DNA of 64,000 nt. Origin: Smallanthus sonchifolius (lineage: Eukaryota > Streptophyta > Magnoliopsida > Asterales > Asteraceae). The stretch lies in assembly GCA_023525975.1 (NCBI GenBank), contig CM042027.1, forward strand, positions 87,080,007 to 87,144,006, given 5' to 3'. The notes under the pieces were generated by a model. The model did not search any database and had not been told where the DNA came from. It worked only from the letters and a program-made list of their open reading frames with translations. The position numbers and the translations under genes were made by a program. Shown piece by piece: positions 45,775-57,479 of this stretch; positions within the stretch are counted from its first letter, which is position 1; every line of letters begins with the position of its first letter.

Positions 45775-47405
45775 CCCACCACAATGGCCAATTGACCAAG
45801 ATAAAAATCCAAAATAGTCACTGACTTTTTTTTTTTTTACCAAAATGGCGAAAATTTGCCATATTTTTTCGCCAGGCCCATTTCAAAATTTAGCCGGAAT
45901 TAAAAAATATATATATTTTTTTTTTCAATTTTTGTGGGGCCGAATAGTGATTGTTTATGTCGAAAATTTTGAAAATGGCGAAAATATTAAAAAAGTAGTG
46001 GAAATTTGGAAAACGTCGGTGTTTTCAATCACATACGCCCCATTACGCCACTAGCAACCATCATTAAGACATGAAGCCTCAAATATGGTTTTCGAAGATC
46101 TCTCAACTTTATATTCGAAACATTCAGTAATGTAAATTTTACCAAGTGCGAGTTTTAATTCTTCTTTGCTTTTAAAAATATGACCCTCAGAAAAATGTGA
46201 AAAGTGTGAGTTATGAAATTTTACTTCATTCATTGTACGATCAATCAATGACTCGGGCATAGACTAAAAAAAGTTAGGTGGAACATTAGACTCCGAAGAA
46301 GACACTGGAACTTTATAATCAAATTGAGTTTCATTAGACGGAACAGCTGAACTACTACCCACACCAGATTCTTCAGTAACGTACAAAGACAACATTTCAT
46401 TTGGTTGATTTAAAACAACATTTAAAAAAAATAAAATTACTATCATCTAATATATCAATTGAATGTGTGTAAGTAGACATTTTATAAGAAAAACGAATTA
46501 CATTGTTAAACCCACATTTTTCACAAATAAGATTTTTCAATCCCATGTAACTAATATTACTAGGTACACAAAAAACACGTCCAAAACATTTTTTTGGACA
46601 TGAACGTACTCCTCAACACCGTTAACAAAGTCCAATTTTCCACCGGTACATAAAATTATATTACAAAACATTACTTAAAAATAAGTGGTAAGTGAATGGA
46701 TAAAAGGATAAAGTTTTATAAAAAAATCTTAAAGTGGATGGAATGTGAAAGAAGCTTAAGATAAATTGTAATTTAGTGAGGTTTATGAGAGAAGTTTGAT
46801 GGTAAAGTGTATGGATAAGTTAATGAAGTTTGTTGGATAAGTGGAGAAAAAATGAATGGTAGGGAGGGGTATAAATATTTGTTTGAAAATAATATTTTAT
46901 TAAAATTCGTTTTTAAAAATAAAATTATATTTTATTATTTTTTTCTGACGGTGATCATATTTTAAAAATTATTTTAAAAAAAATTATTAAATTATAATAA
47001 TTTAAAAATATTTTATTTATTAAAATTTAAAAATAATATGATCACTTCATATTTAAAAAATTTAATATGAAAAAATTTAAAAATTAAATAATATGTGTGA
47101 AAAATTTATAATTTAAAAAAAATATTTTATTAAAATTCGGAATATTAAAAATTAAATTATAATTTTAAAAAAATGTCAAAAAAATTCCATATTTTTTCGC
47201 CAGAGCAAAATTTTGTTTTTCTTTAGCGAAAATTGAGAAAAAAAAGTTGACGATTTTTTTTTTATTTTTGGCGAAAAATTGGCCCAAATTTTCACCATTT
47301 TGACAAATGGCAGCCCGCTGATTGGTTAAATATTTTGGTAAAAAAAGTCAACGGCCATTTTGATAAATCTCTTTGGTCAATTGGTCATTTTGGTGAATTT
47401 CCCTT
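45775..47405 (-). mobile_element. Mutator-like element remnant with long inverted repeats
   Basis: Both ends share CCAATTGACCAA, GTTGACTTTTTTT / CACTGACTTTTTTT, TTTACCAAAATGG and a GGCGAAAATTTG / TTTTTCGCC region in inverted order over at least 100 bp. The centre holds a decayed mudrA start on the minus strand. A 9-bp duplication could not be fixed, so the limits are approximate. Confidence 0.6.
46051..46680 (-). pseudogene. Decayed mudrA-type transposase, N-terminal fragment
   Basis: Minus-strand frames read GGKLDFVNGVEEYV (near 46640), an acidic/Ser-rich linker and then HIFKSKEELKLALGKIYIT, FEYKVERSSKTIFEASCLNDGC (46051-46190). The last part is the MuDR N-terminal DNA-binding-type domain that precedes the DDE transposase in plant MULEs. 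Frames change between the pieces (near 46590 and 46430) and the remainder of the transposase is missing after LNDGC. Not functional. Confidence 0.6.
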
Positions 47406-47424
47406 TTTATCAACGAAAGCACCT

Positions 47425-47515
47425 AAGATCATCACACCTGCATTTTACGGGATTTGAACCCGCAATCATTTAGTTTGAAAGTACACCAGTTTACTACCAA
47501 AATGTCCCCTTAAGT
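47425..47515 (-). mobile_element. Possible SINE head
   Basis: On the minus strand TTTTGGTAGTAAACTGG (box A-like) and GCGGGTTCAAATCCC (box B, 47451-47464) are spaced as in a tRNA, but no clover-leaf can be drawn around them. It is a retroposon head rather than a tRNA gene. Confidence 0.38.
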
Positions 47516-48094
47516 ACAGTTTACCTAATTCAATCAAAATCCATTTGTACATGTTACATAATTGGTCCAATTCCATCTTAAATTGATTATATGTTTGTAT
47601 ATTCTCCAAGGTAATTTATAATTATTAAATTTGTGGTCAATTGATAATTTTAATAAAGACCACATGGGGTATAATGGTGTATATGAGATTGTAGGTTTTA
47701 ATCGGTGCATATGCAAGCGTTGTAACTGGGGATGGCACTCTCTCCTTACGCAAATGAAGATATTTTCTTATTTGTAAGTCGTATCTTGTACATGTGGTTA
47801 GATGCAAGGTCAAATTAGTTTCATATATAACGGGTCAATGTTATTAAGCTTAGTACATGTCTAATTAACGAACCCTGTTCGATCAAAACATTGAAAGAAA
47901 AAAAAATAATGTTAGTGTAATATATATCTGGGCTATGTTTCCGTAATACTTTTTGTGGACATGTGATATTTTTAGTTACTGTCATCTTTAGAAATTTTTT
48001 GATGAATCGTTTCACTTGACTGTCGGATACATTAATAATACATGAAAAATGAGTATCAAGTAGTAAATAATGCTTAAAAATTTATCAGTGTCAC

Positions 48095-48290
48095 GTGGAA
48101 ACATGTTGCTAGGAGTGCTTGATGGAGCTTACGTATATAAGCTATTACAGGTTGAATCAATAACGACAAATGTGAAGGTGTCACCAACGCAAACCATTTC
48201 TATTAGATATGGGGTTCTTGATGGATTCAAATGACATTGAGATATTTATCCATTAATCCGTTATCCCAAGTGTCTAAGGGTTGGTGATTA
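48095..48290 (+). pseudogene. DUF642 exon-2 relic
   Basis: GGAAACATGTTGCTAGGAG (48110 on) matches GGAGACATGTTGCTAGTGG of DUF642 exon 2 at 41048. Further matches follow in order: ATCAATAACGACAAATGTGAAGGTGTC, ACGCAAACCAT, TATGGGGTTCTTG, AATGACATTGAGAT and AGTGTCTAA. Parts are deleted between them and stops are present. It lies about 6 kb downstream of the intact gene in the same orientation, so it is most simply the remains of a tandem duplicate. Confidence 0.75.
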
Positions 48291-48565
48291 TATTTGTTTG
48301 TTAAACGTGTTTCTCCATTTTATATTGATACTACGTTATGGTATTCTTTCATAAGCTATGGCTTACTCAATACTCCAGTTAAGGCCCCACGCACTGGTCC
48401 CCACGATTGGGAATTGGGGATTGGTTTGGTGATGAGGTGGCAGGGAATTCGGTGAAGATGGGGGTTGAAATCGAGGATTTTTCACCAATAGTGGAGAGGA
48501 AGCAAAAACAAAACTTGGCAATTGTAGAGAGAATAGGATCGAGGAAAACGGGAATACCATCTTCA

Positions 48566-48652
48566 CCGATCCTTGATTTTCCAACTTTCATCGATTTCAG
48601 GGATTTCAGGGATGACCCTGAAATCGATGAAATTTGGAAAATCAAGGATCGG
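48566..48652. repeat. 37-bp near-perfect inverted repeat (87-nt hairpin)
   Basis: The arms at 48566-48602 and 48616-48652 pair over 37 positions with one mismatch, with a 13-base loop. The arm begins CCGATCCTTGATTTTCCAA. No flanking duplication was seen. The size is that of a small-RNA precursor or a very short MITE. Confidence 0.8.
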
Positions 48653-50520
48653 GGAACCCACTATGTGTCCCCTAATATTAACATGGCTTAATTTTCTAAA
48701 AGTTTATAGATATTTATAGATCAATAAATAATAGAGGTGGCCCAAAAATGAAAATATACAACCCAGTTTACCTGATTTTTAGGTTCCATGGCCCAAAAAA
48801 GGCTTGGGTAAATGTGAATCATGGCAACAACAAAGTTTTATGTTTTCTTCTGAAAATTTACTAGAGTTGTTTGTATTGTTTATATTTTTTATAAAATTTA
48901 TGAAAAAAGTTTATATTTTTATAAAAAAATATTATATTTTTTATAAAATTTATGAACGATGTGTATAGTCTTGTCACCTCGACCTTGTGTCTTGTCAGAT
49001 CGTCAGTCAATGAGCTTTTGTATTTGTCACATTACTGGTCATCTCACATCGCTAAGCTGGCGATTCCAAGGTCTCCTCGTTGGCAATGCCATGGTCTTAT
49101 CACATAGCCGTCAGTGATATCACATCACTATCGTCGAGTCAACGAATACATCGCCTAGTCAACAATTTTGTGTTATTTTCTCAGTGTTACATGCCAACTT
49201 TACAATAATTAATCAATAAATATGAACAAAACAACTAAATGCATTCAACATCAATGATGATATATATGTCAAAAACCTCATGTGATTCTTCGACCTCGTC
49301 GATATTATCTAACATTTGTTCAAAGATGATGATTCATAGAAGCTTCTTTTCTTTGTTTTTGTTTCCCTGAACTTCATATCCATTAACTTAAGGTTTTCTT
49401 TACCAAACTTAAAGTTTTATGAAAAAAACTATAAAAGTGTTCATAAAAAAGTAAAAAAAAAAATTGTTTAAAAAAAAGTTAAAAAACAAAATGTATGAGA
49501 AAACAAAAAATGTTTTTAGAATAGTTCAAAACGTTTTAAAAAAGGTAAAAAAAGATGTTTTAAGAATAAAAAAACTAAACAAAAATGATTTTAAAAAAAA
49601 TTAATAACATTTTTAATAAGTTCAAAAAATATTTTATGAAAAAACTAAAAAAAATGTTTCCCTAGACCGTAATATGTTAAACTAGTCCTTCAGAAATGAA
49701 ATAACGTAAATGTCCTTAGACTTAACAAAAAATTAAAAAAGTTAGTGTCAAGAACTAAAATGGTTACAGAAATACAACATTAGTGTTTAACATGTCCAAA
49801 GATTTCCTTTTTGGAATAAAAATGTTAAACATGCCAAACCATATGGACCAAAAGCATAAATTACTCAACTAATTATAAACAATTAATTAGTTGTCACTAT
49901 AAAAAACGCCAAATGAGACACGTTTTATATACATTTACTTTTATATATACAATTATTTGCATAATTTTTTTTGTAGTTGGGGTCTTAACGAGAGCAACCT
50001 CTCTATCCTCGGGATAGAGGTAAGGTTTGTTCCATCACACCCTCCCAACTCTATGAATAACGTTGCTAATGAGATTATACTGGGTACGTGTGTTGTTTAT
50101 TTGCATAAAAATGAAGTTCCTTAGAGCGGACAGAGTGCATGAAAGACTATTAAAAAGGAAAGAAAGAGAGGTTGAGGTGGCGATAACCTAGATTGCTTTT
50201 TGGGATGGAGGAGAGTGTTTGTCGGGAAAGCCATCACGATCCAAGATGCATACCACCTTCCCTTATATATGAGAAAGCATACTATAATAAACGTCGTTAT
50301 AAATAAAGTTATATTGTTGTGTCAATTTGTCACTTGTATATTAACATTTTAAATCGGTTGTAAACCTTTTCAACAAGATGTAATCATCAATTTTAAGGCT
50401 TTTTAATTAAAAAAAATATAATCATATTTGAACATCTTTTTATAAAATACTTTAAAAAAAGATTTTGTCATAGACTAAAGATTTTTTTTATTTTCATTCA
50501 AATATACGTGTTATTATAAG
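48653..50520. other. Intergenic DNA; SINE-like fragment near 49975-50105
   Basis: Mostly AT-rich; 49400-49680 is extremely A-rich. At 49975-50105 the words GATAGAGGTAAGGTTTG and ATACTGGGTACGTGTGTTGTT resemble the tail of a dispersed plant retroposon, but no head was found. Confidence 0.4.
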
Positions 50521-50628
50521 ATGGGGCAAGGTACAAGAATAGCTGCATGAAGTACGACTGTAGCCGCTAGTCGCTGATAGCTCCCCTGCACGCACGAACA
50601 GAGGATCATGCTTATATTTCATTTTCAC

Positions 50629-50728
50629 TCTAAATATAAAATTCTCCTAAATTTAGCTGGAAAGAAAAGTTCCCGTCGCATATTCAGATCAACAGCCGAA
50701 AACCTAGGGTTCCGGTGAAGGTGAAATC
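50629..50728 (+). promoter_or_regulatory. Probable core promoter and 5'UTR of the COX5b gene
   Basis: CTAAATATAAAAT at 50630-50642 is a TATA-like box about 90 bases before the ATG. The leader contains AAAACCTAGGGTTCCGG, a word common in plant housekeeping gene leaders. Confidence 0.45.
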
Positions 50729-53142
50729 ATGTGGAGAAGAGCATCTTCTAGACTATTAGCTCTCCGATCTGTTGCCAGACCTAATCGCATCGCTACTTCT
50801 TCGCCGTCGCCGGTGACTCTTCGCTCATCCGCCGCTGTTGTCAATCGTCACTATTCAGGTGCTTTTTTCAGTTTTCTCACCTCAGATCTGTATTTAATTT
50901 GTATCTTCGATTTCTGTCTATTCGCTGTGTGCGCGATTGTTTCGTAATTTGAGGATTTGGATGTTTGATGTTTGTGTATGGTAGGAAATGTTTCTAAGAA
51001 AGTGGAAGATGTGATGCCTATAGCGACTGGTCACGAGCGTGAGGAGCTTGAAGCTGAGCTTGAGGTCAGTTTTCATGTGTTGGTTCAGTTCGTAGGGCTG
51101 TTTGTAATTTGTTCATATTTAGCCTGACTTGTTGAAATTGATGGCGGTTGTTATTTGTTTTGTAATCAGGGACGAGACATTTTGGATATTAATTTTCCTG
51201 AAGGTCCATTTGGTACCAAGGCAAGTACAATGATTATTTAGTTCGGATAATTCTCTCTTTGGATTCTGATGGTAGCAACTTTTATAATATGGTTCATTGA
51301 TTTGAATGATCACTGCATTAGTTTAGCTACCTGCATTTTTACTTTTAAATGGTTTAAACATAGAACCTGTGTTAATAGATGTGTGTGTTGATAACCATCT
51401 GGTGGTGTGACTCAATCACGGTTAGGCCAGAGGCCACATGCTATCCATCAGTACTAGAATTAGGTCTAGTTTTTATGAGCTTGAACGGTTGAGTAAGTCT
51501 GAAATGTCTAGAGTCTCCTATTCATTTCTGGAAGCAATAGGCGAAGCTAATAATGTACAGTGTCATTTATATGAATTCATGTGAATACCAATTTTAGTGC
51601 CAGGTCTTCAAGTAATGATAAGACTTTGCAGCATATACATGAAAACCACTGTTAATTAGCTGCTTGTTTGGTGGTACTCTACTTTGATAATTTTTCAAGA
51701 AGTTGCTTCTTCACGCTGTTTTTATTTGTTTACACATAATGAAATCCTTTATCTAATGTGATATTTTACTAAGAATCTTATTCTTGACCTTATGTGGTAT
51801 GTTTACTAAGAATCTTCTCATGCTTTATTACAAACTCATGTACATCGGAAAAGACACACCGTCATTACACGTCACTTTTTATAGAAAAGACAAGGGCCAC
51901 AATATAGCTTTACAAAATAAATAATTTGATTATAGAACAGCTTTGCATGATGATCACGATGATCGTAAGCCACTTTTAATATAAACATAACGGTCGTAAA
52001 TCAGCTTACATATATCATAGCTTAACAAACTGATATGGCTCTCAGCCTTTCGGAAGCAGTAGACGAACTCACCTGACATGCTTACCACACATAGACTCTG
52101 CATTCTTACTATTTTGCACATACTGTTTTATTCTTTCTTTATCTGATTTTACTTAAAGTAGGCATCATAACAGTTTAAGTGAGTTTGATATTCTTTGTGC
52201 TTGATTCATTGTTTGTGCTTTGCTATTTGAATTGTTGCTGAAGCTGTGATCCTGTTTGTTGTTTTGTTGCCTGTAGGAAGCTCCTGCTGTGGTGAAATCT
52301 TACTATGACCAAAGAATTGTTGGTTGCCCTGGGGCTGAAGGCGGTGAGTCAATTCTAGCTCCTTTGTAGTTATTAAGAATGTACTCTTTGATATGTTTGT
52401 AGTTTAGGAGTGTTCTGTTTTTGTGTCCATTAAGCCTCAACAGTATTATGTTTTTTTGTCATACAGAGGATGAGCATGATGTCGTTTGGTTCTGGCTAAA
52501 GAAAGGCGAACCACATGAATGCCCAGTATGCTCACAATATTTTGTGGTGAGTGCAGCTTAACTTTTTAAGCAGTTATTTCGTTCTAAAAATGGTGCTATA
52601 TAGATCAAATTGCCATCGTTAATTATTATAGTTTTCTAAATTTCTATCATCTTTAAGTATCAAAAGTTCCGTGGCTAATTGGTTTAAATTGGTATTCACC
52701 TATGGAAAAAATGTGGATTGATTAAATCCACCAATCATATAATCTGTCAAAATTCTTACCATCCTTTATATATCATAGCACAAGAAGTTTATATTGTCCT
52801 CCATTTTTTCAAAGATTAGAACTGTCGTATTTTTTTAGTTTTGAACTACCTATAGGCCTTCTGGTCTTTTCTGTAAAGTATTAATTTTTCAATTTTTAAT
52901 GACATCATTTCATATTAATATTTTTTAAATTAAAATCCTGAGTTTGCAATCAGCTCACAGTTCTGTGTGACCGGCTCAGCTCTAAACTGGAACTGAAGTG
53001 GTTTACATCGCCCGATTCTGTTAGTTTATGTTTTTCAGTCGGTTTTTGAGGTGATGAAAACCTGTAACTTGTTTTTCAGTTGGAAGTAGTGGGCCCAGGA
53101 GGACTTCCAGACGGGCTTGATGAGGATGACCATCATCACTGA
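50729..53142 (+). CDS. COX5B: Cytochrome c oxidase subunit 5b, mitochondrial (six exons)
   Basis: Exons 50729-50858, 50985-51064, 51170-51220, 52277-52343, 52467-52546 and 53080-53142 join into 471 nt, 156 residues. The first 43 or so residues are an Arg/Ser/Ala-rich mitochondrial presequence (MWRRASSRLLALRSVARP). The mature part has the plant COX5b block: VEDVMPIATGHEREELEAELEG, NFPEGPFGTKEAP, KSYYDQRIVGCPG, EDEHDVVWFWLKKGEPHECP and CPVCSQYF with the Cys pair of the zinc site, then LEVVGPGGLPDG and an acidic/His tail. It is a nuclear-encoded zinc-binding subunit of complex IV in the inner mitochondrial membrane. All junctions keep frame. Four introns are GT-AG; intron 3 has a GC donor. No lesion is visible. 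Confidence 0.95.
51221..52276 (+). other. COX5b intron 3 with GC-AG borders
   Basis: The exon ends ACCAAG and the intron starts GCAAGTAC; it ends CTGTAG before GAAGCTCC. The conserved protein context FGTK-EAP fixes this junction, and no GT donor nearby keeps the frame. AAG/GCAAGT is the strong-consensus form seen in the rare GC-AG intron class. Confidence 0.85.
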
Positions 53143-55150
53143 TCGCATATACCAAACTTTATTATATGCCGGAATAAGAATCTGGTGAGATAACGAGACT
53201 TGAAAGTTCTGCTGCATCAGGATTTATAAAGGTCCTTGCATTTTGTTTTGTTTGATATGCTTACTTTACTGTTTGTTTTTGGCTAAATCAGAGCAAATGC
53301 ATACATTCTTTCTGTTTGTGAATTGGGACGCCATTGCTTGCGATTTGCGAATGCATTCAAAATAATTAAGGGCGACAAACTTAGGCCTAGTGATTCATTC
53401 TTCAAGTTGACATCAACACCAACTTTGCATTACTCGGTCCCTATGCTTTGATGGTGTAATCTATTTTATTGTTTTGGCTTGTTTAAATCTTGTGATAATT
53501 GCGTAAATAACAATTTAGACTTTTTCCAGTTTGATAACGATGTATTATAAAATTTTGCCAAAGCTTTAAAGTGTAGAAAAGCTTGAAAGTAAGATGTTAT
53601 TTTCTGTAATTCTCTCTTTGAGTTTTGAATTCGTTCCACCTAGAGCATCTAACGGTAAACTAGTCAAACGCCCACAAACGTGCACTTCGGCTGTCGCAAT
53701 GGAATTTTTACTTTTCTTTAAAACTCACAAATCTCTGTTTGGAATTCTGGACAACGCCGAATGGGTATTTGCCATCTCTGTGGCGTTTGTCTCCAATCAA
53801 ACGGAGCGTTGGAGAAGCTTTTATGAGAGTAAAAAGTCACTCGATATGAATCTGTGTATAGTGTATAGTGGTAGCGTAAAATGGTACTTAAACTTTCTTT
53901 TTTTAAATAAAAGGGCAATATATCATAAAAGAAAATTCAACACACTTTCTATTCTTTTCTCATTAAAATCTTTTAAAAAAATTTTACACATAAAAAATCA
54001 ACACCATCTCTTTTTTCTCACAAAAATCCCTTAACAAATTTTTATATATAAAAAAAAATATACTTTCTTGTTTTTTCTTACCAAATCTCTCGACAACTAT
54101 TTATCATTGCAAATGAATCGGCAAAGGAAGTCAATCGACAGATACAAGAGCAAAATAAGTGATTCGATTGCAAAAGGAATTGATTGTTGATTTGTTTTCA
54201 CAGATTTTATAGGTAGTTTTACAAAATGAGTTTAATTTGATTACAAATCATATCTTTATAAATAGAATTTATCAGTCGATTTCCTTTTCCATTCTTCTGC
54301 CGATTCATTTACTATAATAAATGAGTATTTTTGTGAGAAAATTTAGACAGCATGTTGGTTTTTGTGTGCAAAAATTTATTGATTGACTTTTGTGAGAAAA
54401 AACACGAGACTGTTTATTTATTATCATTTAAAAAAAAAATTGTTGTTGGGAGTGTGGTGCGAAAATGGTTATTGACTTTTTCTAAAAGCCCATAAGTAAA
54501 AAAAATATCATTTAAAAAAAAATCAATAATCCATTATTAAAAGCCAAGAAATCATAGCTTTTGAAAATGACTTATTAGCTTTTCAAAAAGCCAATGAGTC
54601 ATTTCTAAAAATACATCCAAACACCCCCTAAACTTATCTAATCAATTTTATCAACATAATGGATTATCTTCGTGCAATCAGCAAATACATCTCAAAGAAT
54701 TTAGATGTTTGCCAGTGAATGTTGTTCTATCTAGTCATTTTATATAATCAAAATCCCCAAAACAGCTAATTATGGTCTTTGGGTGAGTTTTTTTTTCCAT
54801 ACAAATGAATATTGGGCATGATGATTCAATATCAGATCACCACTTTCAAGATTCACATCGAAATGCCCCTTGTTCAGTGGAATTTTTATGTTGTTAATTT
54901 GATATTGTATTTGGTTGACCTTGTGACGAAAGCTTACGATCCATTAGGATATGTAAAATACTTGTTTTCAAATATGATCCATTTGTCAGTATGTGTAACT
55001 TGTTTGGGTAATTTACGAATATAAATTCTTGTTTCCCAAAAATAGGATCTGTGTTTTTATTCACTTACATCTGATTAACTTATTATCACCTACTGACTTT
55101 TTATTTACACTTCATTTTCAGTTTGTTGCTTGATCAAGCCTCCACAAATT
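53143..55150. other. COX5b 3' flank and intergenic DNA
   Basis: The 3'UTR probably ends by about 53480. The open frame 53594-54034 (146 codons) turns into AT-rich low-complexity sequence and shows no domain. 54440-54640 contains a CCAAACACCCCCTA end like that of the MITE at 9987. Confidence 0.45.
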
Positions 55151-56518
55151 GCAGCATTCATGGCTGAGAATCTTAATCTTTTTGACCTGATGATATCTTA
55201 GAGTAGATGTTCCTAGGCTTAGCTTAAGACTTTATAGACCTTATTAGCGTGAAATGCACATATCAGCGCTTCAGAAATATGGTCAAGAATTTTGTTACAA
55301 AATATAATCGGGAAGGGCGGAGTTTGTTGTGGAACTTCACGTATTTCTAGTGGCATGCGAATCCACATGAACATTGGATGATAGGCTTACGAGAGAGCGA
55401 TGGGAAGTGAGCAAGATTGACACTAAGAAATTTTGGTTGAATGTCTCTGAAGTTGATTATAGTTTGGCACAATGTATTGGTATTCCGCCATTTAACACGT
55501 GGGTGGGGGCTTACTCTTTACAATGTATGGACGGGGAGTAGAATATATGTTCCATGCGAATTTCAAACAAAGAGGGGTTCCGTATATGTACAAAAAAAAC
55601 TAAAATGATTGAGCACCCAGATGATCCACCCGGACTGAAGGATAGCGCCTTAGTTCGACCACAGCAAGATACCCTTCATTACACCCAATGTGCCTCCTCT
55701 AAACTCTAGCCCCGTGCATATGTTCTGGAATTTGTTGAAACTAATACCATAAGATTCCATCACCGAAAATATCATCTGTTGGTTTCTCCATGTGCACAGC
55801 CCTTGCGTTATGTATCGAAAATGCCACTGATGTTTGCTCTCCCAGCATGATTCGCCATACCGGATCGGCGGTATGTTACGAGTTGTGAAATTGTTGATCC
55901 TGCTTGAGGTATCATGAGTTGAAAGTAAGGATTCGGATCAACTGAATGACTCACAAATTGCAGCGTTGTCCTCTCCCTTGGCCTTAGCCTCGGAACCTCA
56001 TGATGCACATACGTAAAAATGCTTCTTAGGTCATCATCTGGGTGCTCAATCATTTTAGTTTTTTTGTACATATACGGAACCCCTATTCGTTTGAAATTCG
56101 CATGGAACATAGATTCTAATCCCCGTCCATACATTGTAAAGAGTAAGCCCCCACCCACGTGTTAAACGACGTAATACCAATACATCATGCCAAACTATAA
56201 TCAACTTCAGAGACATTCAACCAAAATTTCTTAGTGTCAATCTTGCTCTCTTCCCATCGCTCTCTCGTAAGCCTATCATCCAATGTTCATGTGGATTCGC
56301 ATGCCACTAGAAATACGTGAAGTTCCACATCAAACTCCGCCCTTCACGGTTATATTTTGTAACAAAATTCCGGCCCGTGACCATATTTCTGAAACGCTGA
56401 TATGTGCATTTCACGCTAATAAGGCCTATGAAGTCTAAGCTACGCCTAGGAACATTTACTCTAAGATATCATCAGGTCAAAAAGATTAAGATTCTCAGCC
56501 ATGAATGCTGCAATTTAT
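55151..56518. repeat. Large fold-back: two arms of about 480 bp, 0.4-kb spacer
   Basis: 55151-55625 and 56028-56518 are reverse complements with scattered differences. Landmarks at opposite ends are CAGCATTCATGGCTGAGAATC and its complement, and CATTTTAGTTTTTTTGTAC with its complement near the centre. Coding-like words are conserved in both arms (for example TTCCATGCGAATTTCAAACG). The spacer 55626-56027 is single-copy. Confidence 0.85.
55808..56158 (-). pseudogene. Unidentified coding remnant in the fold-back
   Basis: A 116-codon minus-strand frame spans part of one arm and the spacer. It reads like real protein (ESMFHANFKRIGVPYMYKK, HPDDDLRSIFTYVHHEVP, RSGMANHAGRA) with balanced composition, but it starts at no convincing initiation site, and upstream arm sequence in the same sense has stops. 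I do not recognise the family. The corresponding part of the other arm is disrupted. Confidence 0.45.
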
Positions 56519-56744
56519 CTTTTAATGTAACCAACATTTGTTAATGTAATTAACTTCCAGTTTTACCAATTTTATGTAATTAAACAGTCGATAAAGGGCA
56601 GCTCGGCCAAATCACTTCAACTTTGCAACCTATAAATTGTTAGTAATAGCCAAACGAATATATTTAGTTACTTATCATAACCATAAAAGTCATTGATTTT
56701 ACAAAATAAAAGATAAAATACCAACTACCTATGCATACCTCTTT

Positions 56745-57265
56745 CATTTGCCAAGATGTCAGGGGACATATCTCCTGGTTTCATCATAAGCTTTTTGAGC
56801 TGATCATCTTCCTCCTGATACTGCATTACAAACTTAGCCTTTTCAACAAATATCCGGGTACTTTAGAAACTAGGTGTCGACCAGTAGGGTGGTTTCAAGT
56901 AGGTGGACTCCAATATCTGGGGTACCTTTTTCTCACTTTTGACAAAAAGATATTCTTAATTCCTCAAAAACTAATAAGTAATGACATAAATCTCACATTG
57001 CTTTCCAAGAATATGAGCGTTACCTTCATCATAGTGATACTAATCATCTACACATAGTGGTGGTAAATCCACACCTTCACCTTCAGCTTTGGTACCTATT
57101 AATCATAAGCATAAGAGTTGTCGCATTTTACGAAATAAATAAACCATCAATTGACCAAAACAGTTCAAATATCTTAATAATAATAATGTTATGTTTTACA
57201 ACCAAACGAGTGGTTACCAGTAGTTGCTGCTGATGCAGAGCCTGGAGGCTTCCTTTTCACTCTAC
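56745..57265 (-). pseudogene. Broken minus-strand gene, exon-like pieces, family not recognised
   Basis: Three exon-like pieces follow each other on the minus strand. The first (57265-57218) encodes RVKRKPPGSASAATT and ends at CTG/GTAACC. The second, from about 57096, begins after an AG with TKAEGEGVDLPPLC in the phase left by the first; it then meets a TAG and continues to AAG/GTAACG. The third (about 56860-56745) encodes KAKFVMQYQEEDDQLKKLMM and PGDMSPDILANER and ends at GAG/GTATGC. The composition is protein-like and the splice words are good. The TAG and the missing downstream exons suggest a dead or captured gene fragment. Confidence 0.5.
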
Positions 57266-57271
57266 CTATGC

Positions 57272-57450
57272 ACGTTTTTTTTTTGACCGGCAATTTTGAT
57301 CACTTACAGGCCACGGGCCCACCCGAACATCTTCACCACCCATGGAAGGAAACCCACTATAGCGGAGAAACCCCTGACCTAAACTGTAACTCCTTTTTTG
57401 TCACAGTATCCGTCATACCACATATCAAATTCCTCCAGGAGCATAAATTA
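57272..57450. mobile_element. SINE-like retroposon fragment
   Basis: A T-tract then GACCGGCAATTTTGATC, GGCCACGGGCCCACCCGAAC and CCCATGGAAGGAAACCCAC form a moderately GC-rich body unlike its surroundings, with a poly-T edge at 57275-57284 that would be the poly-A tail of a minus-strand insertion. Boundaries and family are not certain. Confidence 0.35.
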
Positions 57451-57479
57451 CGTACGTACCTTCTCTCAAATTCCGATTT

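Noticed and set aside
53594..54034. 146-codon open frame downstream of COX5b
   Set aside because: The second half is low-complexity AT-rich sequence, no domain is recognisable and no promoter or splice context supports it.
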